Position numbers and translations under genes: made by a program. The notes under the pieces were generated by a model. The model was given only the letters and a program-made list of their open reading frames with translations, was not told the origin of the DNA and ran no database searches. Source: Mycobacterium sp. 1100029.7 (GTDB lineage: Bacteria; Actinomycetota; Actinomycetes; Mycobacteriales; Mycobacteriaceae). From it: a stretch of 64,000 nt of DNA. Location: positions 1-64,000 of the forward strand of contig NZ_LZSC01000067.1 of NCBI RefSeq assembly GCF_001665235.1. Direction: 5' to 3'. Shown piece by piece: positions 26,114 through 35,148 of this stretch; position 1 is the first letter of the stretch; every line of letters begins with the position of its first letter.

Positions 26114-27315
26114 CAGAAGTCGTCTCGTTCGGAGAATGCACCGTGGAACAGGAACTGCAACGTCGAGGGCGCATCGAACTGCAATTCGGTGAACGGCTCG
26201 TACGGGATGTTGGCGTTGTCGGTGACCAGGAACGGCGCCCGGTACCAGGACCCACCATTCTGCTTGTTCGGAATGTCAGGCAGCCCACGGCAGTTCGGAC
26301 CACCAGAGGCATTCACGATCGGCAGTGATTCCGGAAAGGTGTAGGACGGCGCGCCCAGCACGAAGCTCGACGACGTGAACAGACCGGCCTTACGAACACC
26401 GAGGATCGGACCGAACTCCTTGAGGCCACGGTCGATACCCTTGAACAAGCAGCCGAATTCCGGCGAGTAGTCGGAGGCGACCTTCAACGGCGCACGCAAT
26501 CGGTTGATGGTGTCGATCAGGTCCTGTTCAGCGGGCGCGAGCGTCTCATAGGCGTTGTTGGACAGGCCGATCGTGGCCAGCAGCGTGTCGTTGAGGTTCT
26601 TCTGCTGGTCCACCACGGTTCTGTTGATCGCGGGCAGGTTGTCGAAGATCGTGTTCAGGTCCGGCGCGGCGTCGGCATAGATGTTGGTCACGACGGCGGT
26701 CTTGCGGAAGTCTTCCTGCAGTGCGGGCAGCTTCGGGTTCGCCTGCCGGGTCAGGGTATTCAGACCGGAGAACAGCGCGCCCAGGTCGTCGCCGTGACCA
26801 CGCAGACCTTCGGAGAATGCGCTCAGGGTGCCGTTCAATTCGACCGGGTCAACCTTGTGCAGCAAGTCCATCAGCGACTGGAACAAGGTATTGACTTCCA
26901 GCTGTACCGCCGCGGCCTCGACGTGCGCGTCCGGACGCAACGACGTCGGCGACGGCGACGGGGGCGGAATGAACTCGACCGACTTGGCGCCGAAGACGGT
27001 GTTACCCGCGATGTGCACCGTCGCGTTGGACGGGATGAAGTGCATGTCGTCGCTGTTGATGGCCAGCGTCAGGCGCGCCTGGTCGCCGCCGTAGTTGATG
27101 TCGGTGACCTTGCCGATCTGGATGCCGCGGTACTTGACCTTGGCGCCCTTGTCCATCACCAGCCCGGCTCGCGGGGTAGCCACCGTGACGGTGTCGGTGG
27201 ACGCGAATGCCGCCGTGTACGAGAGGTAAGTCAGGACGGCAAACGCCACCAACAAACTGGCCAGCAGCGCCGCTGCCAGCCGAACTGTTGTGCGTCGTGC
27301 TTCGCCCTCTGCCAT
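26113..27315 (-). CDS. mce4A: Mce4A, sterol importer subunit
   Basis: 400 residues, the same length as recalled for Rv3499c. An N-terminal transmembrane helix (LAAALLASLLVAFAVLTYLS) is followed by an MCE domain (TVTVATPRAGLVMDKGAKVK, YRGIQIGKVTDINY) and helical and C-terminal segments. It starts at an ATG 17 bases after yrbE4B. It forms one of six MCE subunits and is required for cholesterol uptake in the characterised system. Confidence 0.96.
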   Translation of the reverse strand: MAEGEARRTTVRLAAALLASLLVAFAVLTYLSYTAAFASTDTVTVATPRAGLVMDKGAKVKYRGIQIGKVTDINYGGDQARLTLAINSDDMHFIPSNATVHIAGNTVFGAKSVEFIPPPSPSPTSLRPDAHVEAAAVQLEVNTLFQSLMDLLHKVDPVELNGTLSAFSEGLRGHGDDLGALFSGLNTLTRQANPKLPALQEDFRKTAVVTNIYADAAPDLNTIFDNLPAINRTVVDQQKNLNDTLLATIGLSNNAYETLAPAEQDLIDTINRLRAPLKVASDYSPEFGCLFKGIDRGLKEFGPILGVRKAGLFTSSSFVLGAPSYTFPESLPIVNASGGPNCRGLPDIPNKQNGGSWYRAPFLVTDNANIPYEPFTELQFDAPSTLQFLFHGAFSERDDF

Positions 27316-27331
27316 GTTTTAAGCGGTCCCC

Positions 27332-28174
27332 TTACCCGGAGAGGTTGAAGTTACCGGACGCGCCGTACACCGCCAGCGAGATGAACAAAGTAATGACGAC
27401 CACGACGATCAGTGAGGTGCGCACCGCCTGACCGACCGCGATGCCCACACCTACGGGTCCACCACTGGTGTTGTAGCCGTAGTAGGTATGGACCAACATC
27501 ACCGCAATCGACATCACGATGGCCTGAAGGAACGACCACAGCAGGTCCGACGGGATCAGGAACGTATTGAAGTAGTGGTCATAGAGACCGGCCGACTGCC
27601 CGTTGATGAACACCGTGGTGAAGCGGGCGGCGAAAAACGCGGCGAGCACCGACAGCGAATACAGCGGAATGATCGCGACCAGTCCGGCGATCAGCCGGGT
27701 CGACACCAGATAGGACACCGAGTGCACCGCCATGCACTCCACTGCGTCGATCTCCTCGGATACCCGCATCGCGCCCAGCTGGGCCGTCGCCCCGGCACCG
27801 ATCGTCGCCGCCAGCGCGATGCCGGCGATGACGGGCGCGACCACGCGAACGTTCAGGAACGCCGACAAGAAGCCGGTCAGCGCCTCGATGCCGATGTTGC
27901 CCAGTGACGAATAACCCTGCACGGCAATGACTCCACCGGAAGCCAACGTCAGGAACGCCGCGACGCCGACCGTGCCGCCGATCATCACCAGCGCGCCCGC
28001 GCCCAGCGTCATCTCGGCGATCAGCCGGATCGTCTCCTTGCGGTACCGGGTGAGCGCGTTGGGCACGTAGCGCACGGTCTGGCCGTAGAACAGCGCCTGC
28101 TCGCCGAAGTCGTCGACCGGACCTTGCAGTCGTGCCGCGATGTTGCGGAACCGGTATGTGAGGTCGTAACTCAT
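27332..28174 (-). CDS. yrbE4B: YrbE4B, Mce4 ABC-type permease
   Basis: 280 residues with several hydrophobic helices and the MlaE/YrbE permease signature (ALAATIGAGATAQLGAMRVSEEIDAVECM). The coupling EEIDA motif contacts the ATPase MceG, which is encoded elsewhere. It pairs with YrbE4A as the inner-membrane permease dimer of the sterol importer. It follows yrbE4A by 19 bases. Confidence 0.96.
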   Translation of the reverse strand: MSYDLTYRFRNIAARLQGPVDDFGEQALFYGQTVRYVPNALTRYRKETIRLIAEMTLGAGALVMIGGTVGVAAFLTLASGGVIAVQGYSSLGNIGIEALTGFLSAFLNVRVVAPVIAGIALAATIGAGATAQLGAMRVSEEIDAVECMAVHSVSYLVSTRLIAGLVAIIPLYSLSVLAAFFAARFTTVFINGQSAGLYDHYFNTFLIPSDLLWSFLQAIVMSIAVMLVHTYYGYNTSGGPVGVGIAVGQAVRTSLIVVVVITLFISLAVYGASGNFNLSG

Positions 28175-28193
28175 CGCGTGCTCACTCGCCCCG

Positions 28194-28958
28194 TCATTTG
28201 GTCGAGAACCGCACGCCGATGGCGGTCATCACCACGTTGATGACGAACAGGCAGATGAACGCGTAGACGACTGTTTCGTTGACCGCGTTACCCACGCCCT
28301 TGGGTCCGCCCTTCACGGTGAGGCCGCGGTAGCACCCGACCAGCCCGGCCATCACGCCGAACAGCAGCGCTTTCACCTCCGCGAGCAGCAGCTCGCGCAG
28401 TCCGGTCAATACGGTCAGCCCGTTGATGAATGCGCCTGGGTTGACGCCTTGGAGGAACACAGAGAATACGTAGCCACCGGACAGGCCGATGGCACACACC
28501 AGACCGTTGAGAAGCAGGGCGACAACGGTGGACGCCAACACACGAGGGACCACCAGGCGATGGATCGGGTCGATGCCGAGAACCCGCATCGCGTCGATCT
28601 CTTCGCGGATGGTCCGGGCGCCGAGATCGGCGCAGATCGCGGTCGCGCCGGCGCCCGCGACGACAAGCACGGTCACCACTGGCCCGAGCTGGGTGATGGT
28701 GCCGAATGCGGTTCCGGCGCCGGACAAGTCGGCCGCCCCGATTTCCCGCAGCAGGATATTGAGGGTGAAGGCCACCAGCACCGTGAACGGGATGGACACC
28801 AGCAGCGTCGGGACCAGCGACACGCGGGCGATCATCCACGTCTGATCCAGGAACTCGCGGAACTGAAAGGGTCGGCGGAAAGTCTGTCGTGCCGTGTCGA
28901 TCATCATCTCGAAGAACCCGCCAACAGCACGGGCCGGAACCGCAAGTTGTTGAATCAA
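28194..28958 (-). CDS. yrbE4A: YrbE4A, Mce4 ABC-type permease
   Basis: 254 residues of the MlaE/YrbE permease family with multiple transmembrane helices and the coupling motif VVAGAGATAICADLGARTIR followed by EEIDAM. Translation begins at the TTG at 28958 (MIQQLAVPARAVGG), with a G-rich Shine-Dalgarno ahead. The protein is very close to Rv3501c as remembered. It is the first gene of the mce4 operon, whose promoter must lie in the 236 bases up to hsd4A. Confidence 0.96.
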   Translation of the reverse strand: MIQQLAVPARAVGGFFEMMIDTARQTFRRPFQFREFLDQTWMIARVSLVPTLLVSIPFTVLVAFTLNILLREIGAADLSGAGTAFGTITQLGPVVTVLVVAGAGATAICADLGARTIREEIDAMRVLGIDPIHRLVVPRVLASTVVALLLNGLVCAIGLSGGYVFSVFLQGVNPGAFINGLTVLTGLRELLLAEVKALLFGVMAGLVGCYRGLTVKGGPKGVGNAVNETVVYAFICLFVINVVMTAIGVRFSTK

Positions 28959-29144
28959 CCCGGCACCCCCCTTTGCTGCTCACGGCGAAGCCTGTGCGTC
29001 GCCTTTGCTTTGCCTTCGGTCGCACCCGGCTCCGTGTGAGCCGGATCATATTAACTCAGAAGAAGTTCACCATGTCAATGAACAGGTTATTCCTGTCCAA
29101 AGCGTTAATTTGTCCTGGTCAGCGCCCTTGCGGTATTCGTAATC

Positions 29145-29158
29145 TGACACACGTTCTA
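29145..29158 (-). promoter_or_regulatory. KstR-like operator upstream of mce4 operon (one mismatch)
   Basis: Plus-strand TGACACACGTTCTA (reverse TAGAACGTGTGTCA) matches TNNAACNNGTTNNA except at one core base. It is 187 bases upstream of yrbE4A, in the only gap between hsd4A and the mce4 operon. A second weak core, AACAGGTT at 29081-29088, lacks the outer T and A. Confidence 0.45.
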
Positions 29159-29194
29159 CTAGCTGATTTCGCCCCGCAAAACAGCATTATGCCG

Positions 29195-30166
29195 CTATTG
29201 ATCCATTAACGCGGTCGCGGAAAAGTTACGTTCTGGATCACGACCAGCAAAGTAACCCTGCAATGTGCTGCTCAGTTGCGCGGGCTCCCACGCGGCACCG
29301 TCGGCGGTGAACCGGTGCTCGGCCGTCGGGGCTGAGACCAATGTCACCTGCGGACCGTAGACGATGAACACCTGACCGTTGACCTCCGCGGCGGCCGGCG
29401 ACGACAGGAACTGAACCAGGTTCACGACGTGTTCGGGCGAGAGCGGGTCGACGCTGCCTTCCTCTATATCAGGCGCGCTGCCGAACACGTCGGCCGTCAT
29501 CGCGGTCCGGGCGCGGGGGCAGATCGCGTTGGCCACCACCCCGTAACGACCCAGCGCCCGTGCGGCCGTCAGGGTCAGCGAAATGATGCCCGCTTTGGCG
29601 GCGCCGTAGTTGGCCTGGCCCACCGGACCCACCAGTCCGGCCTCGGAGGCGGTGTTGACGATACGACCGAAGATCGAACCGCCGGCGTCCTTGGCCTTGC
29701 CGCGCCAATAGGTCGCGGCGTTGCGGGTGAGCAGGAAGTGCCCGCGCAGGTGCACGGCGATGACCTGGTCCCACTCTTCGTCGGACATGTTGAACAGCAT
29801 CCGGTCACGGGTGATGCCGGCATTGTTGACCACGATGTCGAGTCCACCGAGCCCGTCGGCGGTCTCGATGAGTTCGTCGGCCGTGGAGCGTTGGCTGATG
29901 TCGCCGGCGACCGCGATGGCTTTCGAGCCGGCCCCGTTGATTTCGTCGATCACGTCGGATGCGTCGAGCGCCGCGGCGATGTCGTTGACGACGACGGTGG
30001 CGCCCAGGCGAGCCAGTCCGAGGGCTTCGGCGCGTCCCAGCCCGGCGGCCGCACCGGTCACCACCGCGACCTTCCCGGAGAGATCGGTCGCGTTCGTGCT
30101 GCTGGCCGGCGACGATGCAGACCGCGGAGCGGTCTGAGGAGAAGCCGGCCCATTGGGCCTAGTCAA
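29195..30166 (-). CDS. hsd4A: Hsd4A-type SDR, 17-beta-hydroxysteroid / 3-hydroxyacyl-CoA dehydrogenase
   Basis: 323 residues, classical SDR with KVAVVTGAAAGLGRAEAL for NAD binding, the NNAG motif (VNNAGITRDRM) and catalytic Tyr-Lys in YGAAK. An N-terminal Ser/Pro/Ala-rich extension of about 27 residues precedes the fold. It lies between fdxD and the mce4 operon exactly as Rv3502c. In characterised actinobacteria Hsd4A oxidises the C22 hydroxyl of sterol side-chain CoA esters and 17-hydroxysteroids. Confidence 0.9.
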   Translation of the reverse strand: MTRPNGPASPQTAPRSASSPASSTNATDLSGKVAVVTGAAAGLGRAEALGLARLGATVVVNDIAAALDASDVIDEINGAGSKAIAVAGDISQRSTADELIETADGLGGLDIVVNNAGITRDRMLFNMSDEEWDQVIAVHLRGHFLLTRNAATYWRGKAKDAGGSIFGRIVNTASEAGLVGPVGQANYGAAKAGIISLTLTAARALGRYGVVANAICPRARTAMTADVFGSAPDIEEGSVDPLSPEHVVNLVQFLSSPAAAEVNGQVFIVYGPQVTLVSAPTAEHRFTADGAAWEPAQLSSTLQGYFAGRDPERNFSATALMDQ

Positions 30167-30199
30167 TTTATGAATACCTCTAGTTTCGATTGCTCAGCG

Positions 30200-30391
30200 C
30201 TAGTCTTCGCGCGTCAGTGCCGCCCGCGGGCACTCCGCGATGGCCTGCTCGGCCAGATTCTCTTGATCCGCCGGAATCGGATCGGTCTTCACGACGGCGT
30301 AATCCTCGTCGTCGAGGTCGAAGATATCGGGTGCGATTCCCAAGCACACCGCATTACCTTCGCACCGATCACGATCCACGATCACCCGCAC
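30200..30391 (-). CDS. fdxD: [3Fe-4S] ferredoxin
   Basis: 63 residues from the GTG at 30391, preceded by AAGGAGG, which fixes the start; the length equals that recalled for Rv3503c. Three Cys (C10 in RCEGNAVC, C16 and C54 in ECPRAA) with no fourth ligand indicate a [3Fe-4S] cluster. It is probably an electron donor to a steroid P450 or oxygenase. It shares the fdxD-fadE26 intergenic region with an exact KstR site and is likely cotranscribed with hsd4A. Confidence 0.9.
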   Translation of the reverse strand: MRVIVDRDRCEGNAVCLGIAPDIFDLDDEDYAVVKTDPIPADQENLAEQAIAECPRAALTRED

Positions 30392-30498
30392 AGCAGCCTC
30401 CTTGAACCTGGCCTTCAATCCGAGGACACGCCCCATCGTATGCAGCTACACCGTAGGGCCCGGATGCATCCGGCAAAACGGTCGCTGGATTCCCAGAC

Positions 30499-30512
30499 TA
30501 GAACGTGTTACA
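30499..30512. promoter_or_regulatory. KstR operator between fdxD and fadE26
   Basis: TAGAACGTGTTACA matches the KstR consensus at all fixed positions. It lies between divergent fdxD (start 30391) and fadE26 (start 30581), so it can control both transcription units. Confidence 0.8.
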
Positions 30513-30580
30513 ACCGGGGAGGCGAACGGGTAGCCGTTGGTCGAGGTACAGCGTGTCACGTAACCCAAAGGACGGCTGGA

Positions 30581-31771
30581 ATGCGCATCAGTTACACCCC
30601 TGAACAGGAGGAGCTGCGTCGCGAGCTGCGGTCGTACTTCACCACGCTTATGACCCCGGAGCGTCGCGAGGCGCTGCACTCGACGCAGGGCGAGGTGGGG
30701 ACGGGTAACGCCTACCGCGACACGGTCGCGCAGATGGGTAAGGACGGGTGGCTCACCCTGAACTGGCCCAAGGAGTACGGCGGCCAGGACCGCTCCCCGA
30801 TGGACTCGCTGATCTTCACCGACGAGGCCGCAGTCGCCGGCGTGCCGGTGCCGTTCCTGACGATCAACAGTGTCGCGCCGACGATCATGGCGTTCGGCAC
30901 CGAGGAACAGAAGAAGTTCTTCCTGCCGAAGATCGCCGCCGGCGAACTGCACTTCTCGATCGGCTACTCCGAACCCGGCGCCGGCACCGACCTGGCCAAT
31001 TTGCGCACCACCGCGGTCCGTGACGGCGACGACTACGTGATCAATGGGCAGAAGATGTGGACCAGCCTGATCGCGTACGCGGACTGGGTGTGGCTGGCCG
31101 TGCGCACCAACACCGAGGCCAAGAAGCATCGCGGCATCTCGATGCTGGTCGTTCCGACCACCGCGGAGGGCTTCTCCTGGACGCCGGTGCACACCATGGC
31201 CGGCGTGGACACCAGCGCCACCTATTACTCCGACGTGCGGGTGCCGGCGACCAACCTGGTCGGCGAGGAGAACGGGGGCTGGAAGCTGGTGACCAACCAG
31301 CTCAACCACGAGCGCGTCGCGCTGGTGTCGCCGCAACCGATCTTCTTGGCGCTGCGCGAAGTTCGCGAATGGGCACAGAACACCAAAGACTCCGGGGGCG
31401 CCCGGCTGATCGATTCCGAGTGGGTGCAGCTCAACCTGGCGCGGGTGCACGCCAAGGCCGAAGTCCTCAAACTGATCAACTGGGAACTTGCTTCCTCAGC
31501 TGGGAAGGCTTCCAGTGAAGCGCTGAGCCCCGCGGACGCGTCGGCGGCCAAGGTTTACGGCACCGAGCTGGCCACGGAGGCTTACCGCCTGCTGATGGAA
31601 GTCCTGGGTACCGCGGCGACGGTGCGTCAGGATTCGCCGGGCGCGAAGCTGGCGGGCCGGGTCGAGCGAATGCACCGGGCCTGCCTGATCCTGACCTTCG
31701 GCGGTGGCACCAACGAAGTGCAGCGCGACATCATCGGCATGGTCGCACTCGGCCTGCCTCGAAACCGCTAA
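30581..31771 (+). CDS. fadE26: acyl-CoA dehydrogenase FadE26 (ChsE4)
   Basis: 396 residues from the ATG at 30581 (MRISYTPEQEELRRELRSYF); longer in-frame sequence upstream lies antisense to hsd4A and fdxD and is discarded. ACAD features are FSIGYSEPGAGTDLANLRT for FAD and substrate contact, KMWTSLIAYADWVWLAVRT, and the C-terminal signature FGGGTNEVQRDIIG. In M. tuberculosis FadE26 and FadE27 form an alpha2beta2 dehydrogenase for the 3-oxo-cholest-4-en-26-oyl-CoA side chain. It is followed by fadE27 after 32 bases. Confidence 0.95.
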   Translation: MRISYTPEQEELRRELRSYFTTLMTPERREALHSTQGEVGTGNAYRDTVAQMGKDGWLTLNWPKEYGGQDRSPMDSLIFTDEAAVAGVPVPFLTINSVAPTIMAFGTEEQKKFFLPKIAAGELHFSIGYSEPGAGTDLANLRTTAVRDGDDYVINGQKMWTSLIAYADWVWLAVRTNTEAKKHRGISMLVVPTTAEGFSWTPVHTMAGVDTSATYYSDVRVPATNLVGEENGGWKLVTNQLNHERVALVSPQPIFLALREVREWAQNTKDSGGARLIDSEWVQLNLARVHAKAEVLKLINWELASSAGKASSEALSPADASAAKVYGTELATEAYRLLMEVLGTAATVRQDSPGAKLAGRVERMHRACLILTFGGGTNEVQRDIIGMVALGLPRNR

Positions 31772-31803
31772 GAACCGCTAAGCCTTCGACAAGGAAGACA
31801 GCC

Positions 31804-32901
31804 ATGGACTTCACCACAACCGAAGCGGCACAGGACCTCGGCGGCTTGGTCGACACGATCGTCGACTCGGTGTGCACGCCGGAGCATCAACGTGCACTCG
31901 ACGGCCTGGACCAACGGTTCGACCGTGACCTCTGGCAGAAGCTGATCGACGCCGACATCCTCACCAGCGCTTCAGCGTCGGTACTGGGCGGTGACGGATT
32001 CGGCGCGCTCGAACAGGTCGCCATTCTGGTCGCGCTGGGTCACCAGCTGGCAGCCGTGCCCTACCTGGAGTCGGTCATGCTCGGCGCCGGAGTGCTGGCG
32101 CGGTTCGGCTCCGAAGAACTGCAGCAGGACTGGGCAGTACCGGCCGTCAAGGGCGACAAGATCCTGACGACAGCCCTCGACGGCGAGATGGGCGACGGAC
32201 CGGTGCAGGCCACCGCATCCGGCGACGGTATCCAGCTGACGGGAACACGCACCCAGGTCAGCTTCGGCACCGTCGCGGACGCCTTCCTGGTTCCCGCCGA
32301 AACCGATTCCGGCACAGCTGTTTTCCTGGTCGCAGCCAATGATCCGGGTGTCGGCGTGACCGCGCTGGTGACCACCGGCCTGGGCAGTGTCGCGCACCTG
32401 GCGCTCGACGGCGTCAAGGTCAGCGAAGCGCGTCGGGTCGGCGGAAGCGAAGTCGTGGCCTGGTTAGGTACGCTCGGGACCCTGGGCCGCACCGCCTACC
32501 AGCTCGGAGTACTCGACCGCGGGTTGCGGATGACGGCCGAATACGCCCGCGAGCGTGAGCAATTCGACCGTCCCATCGGCAGCTTCCAAGCGGTGTCGCA
32601 ACGACTGGCCGACGGCTACATCGACGTCAAGGGACTGCGGCTGACGCTGACCCAGGCCGCCTGGAAGGTCTCGGAGGACATTCCCGCGGAGATCGACGTC
32701 GCCAGCGCGGCGTTCTGGGCCGCGGACGCCGGGCACCGGGTCGCGCACACCATCGTGCATGTGCACGGTGGTGTCGGCGTCGACACCGATCACCCGGCAC
32801 ACCGATATTTCTTGGCCGCCAAGGAAACTGAGTTCGCATTGGGCGGGGCCACCGGGCAGCTGCGCCGGATTGGTCGTGAGCTCGCGGAAACGCCTGCCTA
32901 G
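31804..32901 (+). CDS. fadE27: acyl-CoA dehydrogenase FadE27 (ChsE5)
   Basis: 365 residues with an AAGGAAG Shine-Dalgarno and ATG at 31804. The ACAD fold is recognisable from ALVTTGLGSVAHLALDGVKV, YAREREQFDRPIGSFQAVSQ and the C-terminal VHGGVGVDTDHPAHRYFLAA, more divergent than FadE26. In the known ChsE4-ChsE5 heterotetramer this subunit completes the shared active site. It is the second gene of the side-chain operon. Confidence 0.93.
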   Translation: MDFTTTEAAQDLGGLVDTIVDSVCTPEHQRALDGLDQRFDRDLWQKLIDADILTSASASVLGGDGFGALEQVAILVALGHQLAAVPYLESVMLGAGVLARFGSEELQQDWAVPAVKGDKILTTALDGEMGDGPVQATASGDGIQLTGTRTQVSFGTVADAFLVPAETDSGTAVFLVAANDPGVGVTALVTTGLGSVAHLALDGVKVSEARRVGGSEVVAWLGTLGTLGRTAYQLGVLDRGLRMTAEYAREREQFDRPIGSFQAVSQRLADGYIDVKGLRLTLTQAAWKVSEDIPAEIDVASAAFWAADAGHRVAHTIVHVHGGVGVDTDHPAHRYFLAAKETEFALGGATGQLRRIGRELAETPA

Positions 32902-32921
32902 CCGCGGGCGCGTTGACCCCA

Positions 32922-34430
32922 GTGACTTCGACAGCCCCGACCGTCACCGACCTGCTGGTACCGCTGGCGCAGATCGACGACCGAGGCGTCTACTTCGAAG
33001 ACTCGTTCATCAGCTGGCGTGACCACCTTCAGAACGCCGTGTCGATTGCGGCGGTGCTGCGCAACCGGATGGACCCGGACAAGCCACCGCACGTCGGTGT
33101 GCTGTTGGAGAACACGCCGTTCTTTTCCGCCATCCTGGTCGCTGCCGGGATGTCGGGCATCGTGCCGGTCGGCCTGAATCCCGTGCGTCGCGGCGAGGCG
33201 CTGGCCCGAGACATCGACAAGGCCGACTGTCAGCTGGTGTTGGCCGACTCGAAATCGGCTGCCACACTGGACGATATCGACCACGTAAACGTCGACTCGC
33301 CCGAATGGGCAGCGGAAGTGGCCCCGCACCGGAACGGCACGCCCGCGTTCCAATCCGCGTCGCCCTCCGACCTGTTCATGCTGCTCTTCACGTCGGGCAC
33401 CAGCGGCGACCCCAAGGCGGTGATGGTCAGCCACGGCAAAGTCGCGTCGGCCGGTCTACGCATGACCGAGCGCTTCAGCCTCGGCAGCGACGACGTCTGC
33501 TACGTGTCGATGCCGTTGTTCCATTCCAACGCGGTGCTGGTCGGCTGGGCTGTGGCGGCGGCGTGCCGGGGTTCATTAGCGTTGCGGCGCAAGTTCTCTG
33601 CGTCGGGATTCTTGCCTGATGTGCGCCGCTTCGGTGCCACCTACGCCAATTACGTGGGCAAGCCGCTGTCGTATGTGCTGGCCCAGCCGGAGCAACCCGA
33701 CGACCACGACAATCCCCTGCGCGCGGTGTACGGCAACGAGGGTGTCCCGCGCGACGTCGAGCGGTTCAGCCGCAGGTTTGGCTGTGTCGTCCAGGACGGA
33801 TTCGGTTCGACTGAACTCGGAGTGGCCATAGCCCGGACTCCGGAAACTCCCGACGGCTCGCTGGGTCCGCTACCCGAAGGAGTAGCCATCATCGACCCGG
33901 ACACTGGCGAGCCATGCCCGCCGGGGATCGCCGGCGAATTGGTGAACACAACCGGAGCCGGCGGTTTCGAGGGTTACTACAACGACGAGGCCGCGATGGC
34001 CGAGCGGATGCGCGGCGGGGTCTATCACAGCGGCGACCTGGCCTATCGCGACGAGGCGGGTTATGCGTATTTCGCCGGGCGCCTTGGTGATTGGATGCGC
34101 GTGGACGGCGAGAACCTGGGTGCGGCCCCGATTGAGCGGGTGTTGCTGCGCTACCCGGATGTGACAGAGGTCGCGGTGTATCCGGTGCCGGACGCGGTGG
34201 TCGGCGACCAGGTGATGGCCGCGGTGGTGCTGGCGGCCGGTACCGAATTCGACGCCGACAAGTTCCGGGCGTTTCTGGCCGAGCAGCCGGATCTGGGGCC
34301 CAAACAGTGGCCGTCCTACGTCAGGGTCAGCGCGGAGCTGCCGCGGACGGTGACATTCAAGGTGCTCAAGCGCCATTTGGCGGCCGAAGGCATCGACTGC
34401 GATGATCGGGTATGGCCGATTCCCCGATAG
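32922..34430 (+). CDS. fadD17: fatty-acid/steroid-CoA ligase FadD17
   Basis: 502 residues from the GTG at 32922, which equals the length recalled for Rv3506; a TTG at 32913 is the alternative. It is an ANL-superfamily adenylate-forming enzyme with the P-loop-like LLFTSGTSGDPKAVMVSHGK, acceptor A5 region DGFGSTELGVA, and YHSGDLAYRDEAGYAYFAGR. The catalytic Lys segment near the end is TVTFKVLKRHL. By family knowledge it activates steroid carboxylates with shortened side chains. It is the third gene of the fadE26 operon. Confidence 0.92.
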   Translation: MTSTAPTVTDLLVPLAQIDDRGVYFEDSFISWRDHLQNAVSIAAVLRNRMDPDKPPHVGVLLENTPFFSAILVAAGMSGIVPVGLNPVRRGEALARDIDKADCQLVLADSKSAATLDDIDHVNVDSPEWAAEVAPHRNGTPAFQSASPSDLFMLLFTSGTSGDPKAVMVSHGKVASAGLRMTERFSLGSDDVCYVSMPLFHSNAVLVGWAVAAACRGSLALRRKFSASGFLPDVRRFGATYANYVGKPLSYVLAQPEQPDDHDNPLRAVYGNEGVPRDVERFSRRFGCVVQDGFGSTELGVAIARTPETPDGSLGPLPEGVAIIDPDTGEPCPPGIAGELVNTTGAGGFEGYYNDEAAMAERMRGGVYHSGDLAYRDEAGYAYFAGRLGDWMRVDGENLGAAPIERVLLRYPDVTEVAVYPVPDAVVGDQVMAAVVLAAGTEFDADKFRAFLAEQPDLGPKQWPSYVRVSAELPRTVTFKVLKRHLAAEGIDCDDRVWPIPR

Positions 34431-34434
34431 CCCG

Positions 34435-35148
34435 ATGACGTCGCGGCCGCTGGAGCTCGCACTGGAAGCGAGCTTTGAACAGCTCGCCGACGCGGTACCG
34501 GCCAACATCGGTGTGGCGGTGGCCCGCCCCGACCGCACCTACTCATTGGGTAGATGGTGGTCCGGTGTCGCCTGGTCCACAATCAAAGTGCCGCTGGCAA
34601 TCGCGGCATTGCGCAGCGACTGGCTCAACGCCCGCGAACTCGTCGTCAAGGCGATCACCGAATCGGACAATCGAGCATCCGAGCAGTTGTGGTCGCTACT
34701 GGGTGAGCCGGTGGACGCGGCGCGCAAGGTGCAGGGCGTCGTCGCCGAAGGGGGCGACACTGCCACGGTGGTCGAGTCACGCCGACTTCGGCGCGGCTTC
34801 ACCGCGTTCGGCCAGACGCAGTGGACCCTGCAACGGCAAGCACGGTTCGCCGCGGAGCTGCCGTTGATTCCGGGCGCGGACGATGTGATCGAGCTCATGG
34901 GCGATCTCACACCCGACCATCGATGGGGTCTGGCCGCCAATGGCGCTGCGGCAAAGGGTGGTTGGGGGCCGGGAACCAATGGCGAGTATCTGGTCCGCCA
35001 GTTCGGCATCCTGCCCACATCGTCGGGGCAATGGGGTGTGGCGTTGGCGGCCGAGGTTCACGACGGCGGCTTCGAAACCGGAGTCGACGTCGTCAACACC
35101 ACGATGGAGTGGCTGATCAGCCGGCTCCCGGTGCTGGCCCGCTACTGA
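34435..35148 (+). CDS. beta-lactamase-like serine hydrolase
   Basis: 237 residues from an ATG four bases after the fadD17 stop, so it is probably the last gene of that operon. The penicillin-binding-protein/class A beta-lactamase motifs are visible: SxxK as S48-TI-K51, SDN at 77-79 in ITESDNRASEQLW, and a KTG-like AKGGWGPG. The spacing between SxxK and SDN is shorter than in true beta-lactamases. There is no signal peptide, so it appears cytoplasmic. It may be an esterase or amidase rather than a lactamase. Its 3' end overlaps the next gene by seven bases. Confidence 0.7.
   Translation: MTSRPLELALEASFEQLADAVPANIGVAVARPDRTYSLGRWWSGVAWSTIKVPLAIAALRSDWLNARELVVKAITESDNRASEQLWSLLGEPVDAARKVQGVVAEGGDTATVVESRRLRRGFTAFGQTQWTLQRQARFAAELPLIPGADDVIELMGDLTPDHRWGLAANGAAAKGGWGPGTNGEYLVRQFGILPTSSGQWGVALAAEVHDGGFETGVDVVNTTMEWLISRLPVLARY

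Noticed and set aside
29081..29088. AACAGGTT as a KstR core upstream of mce4
   Set aside because: The core fits but the outer T and A are both missing; kept only as a weak note beside the 29145 site.
29429..30580. Extended N-terminus for FadE26
   Set aside because: It overlaps hsd4A and fdxD on the other strand and runs through the KstR site; the acyl-CoA dehydrogenase begins at 30581.
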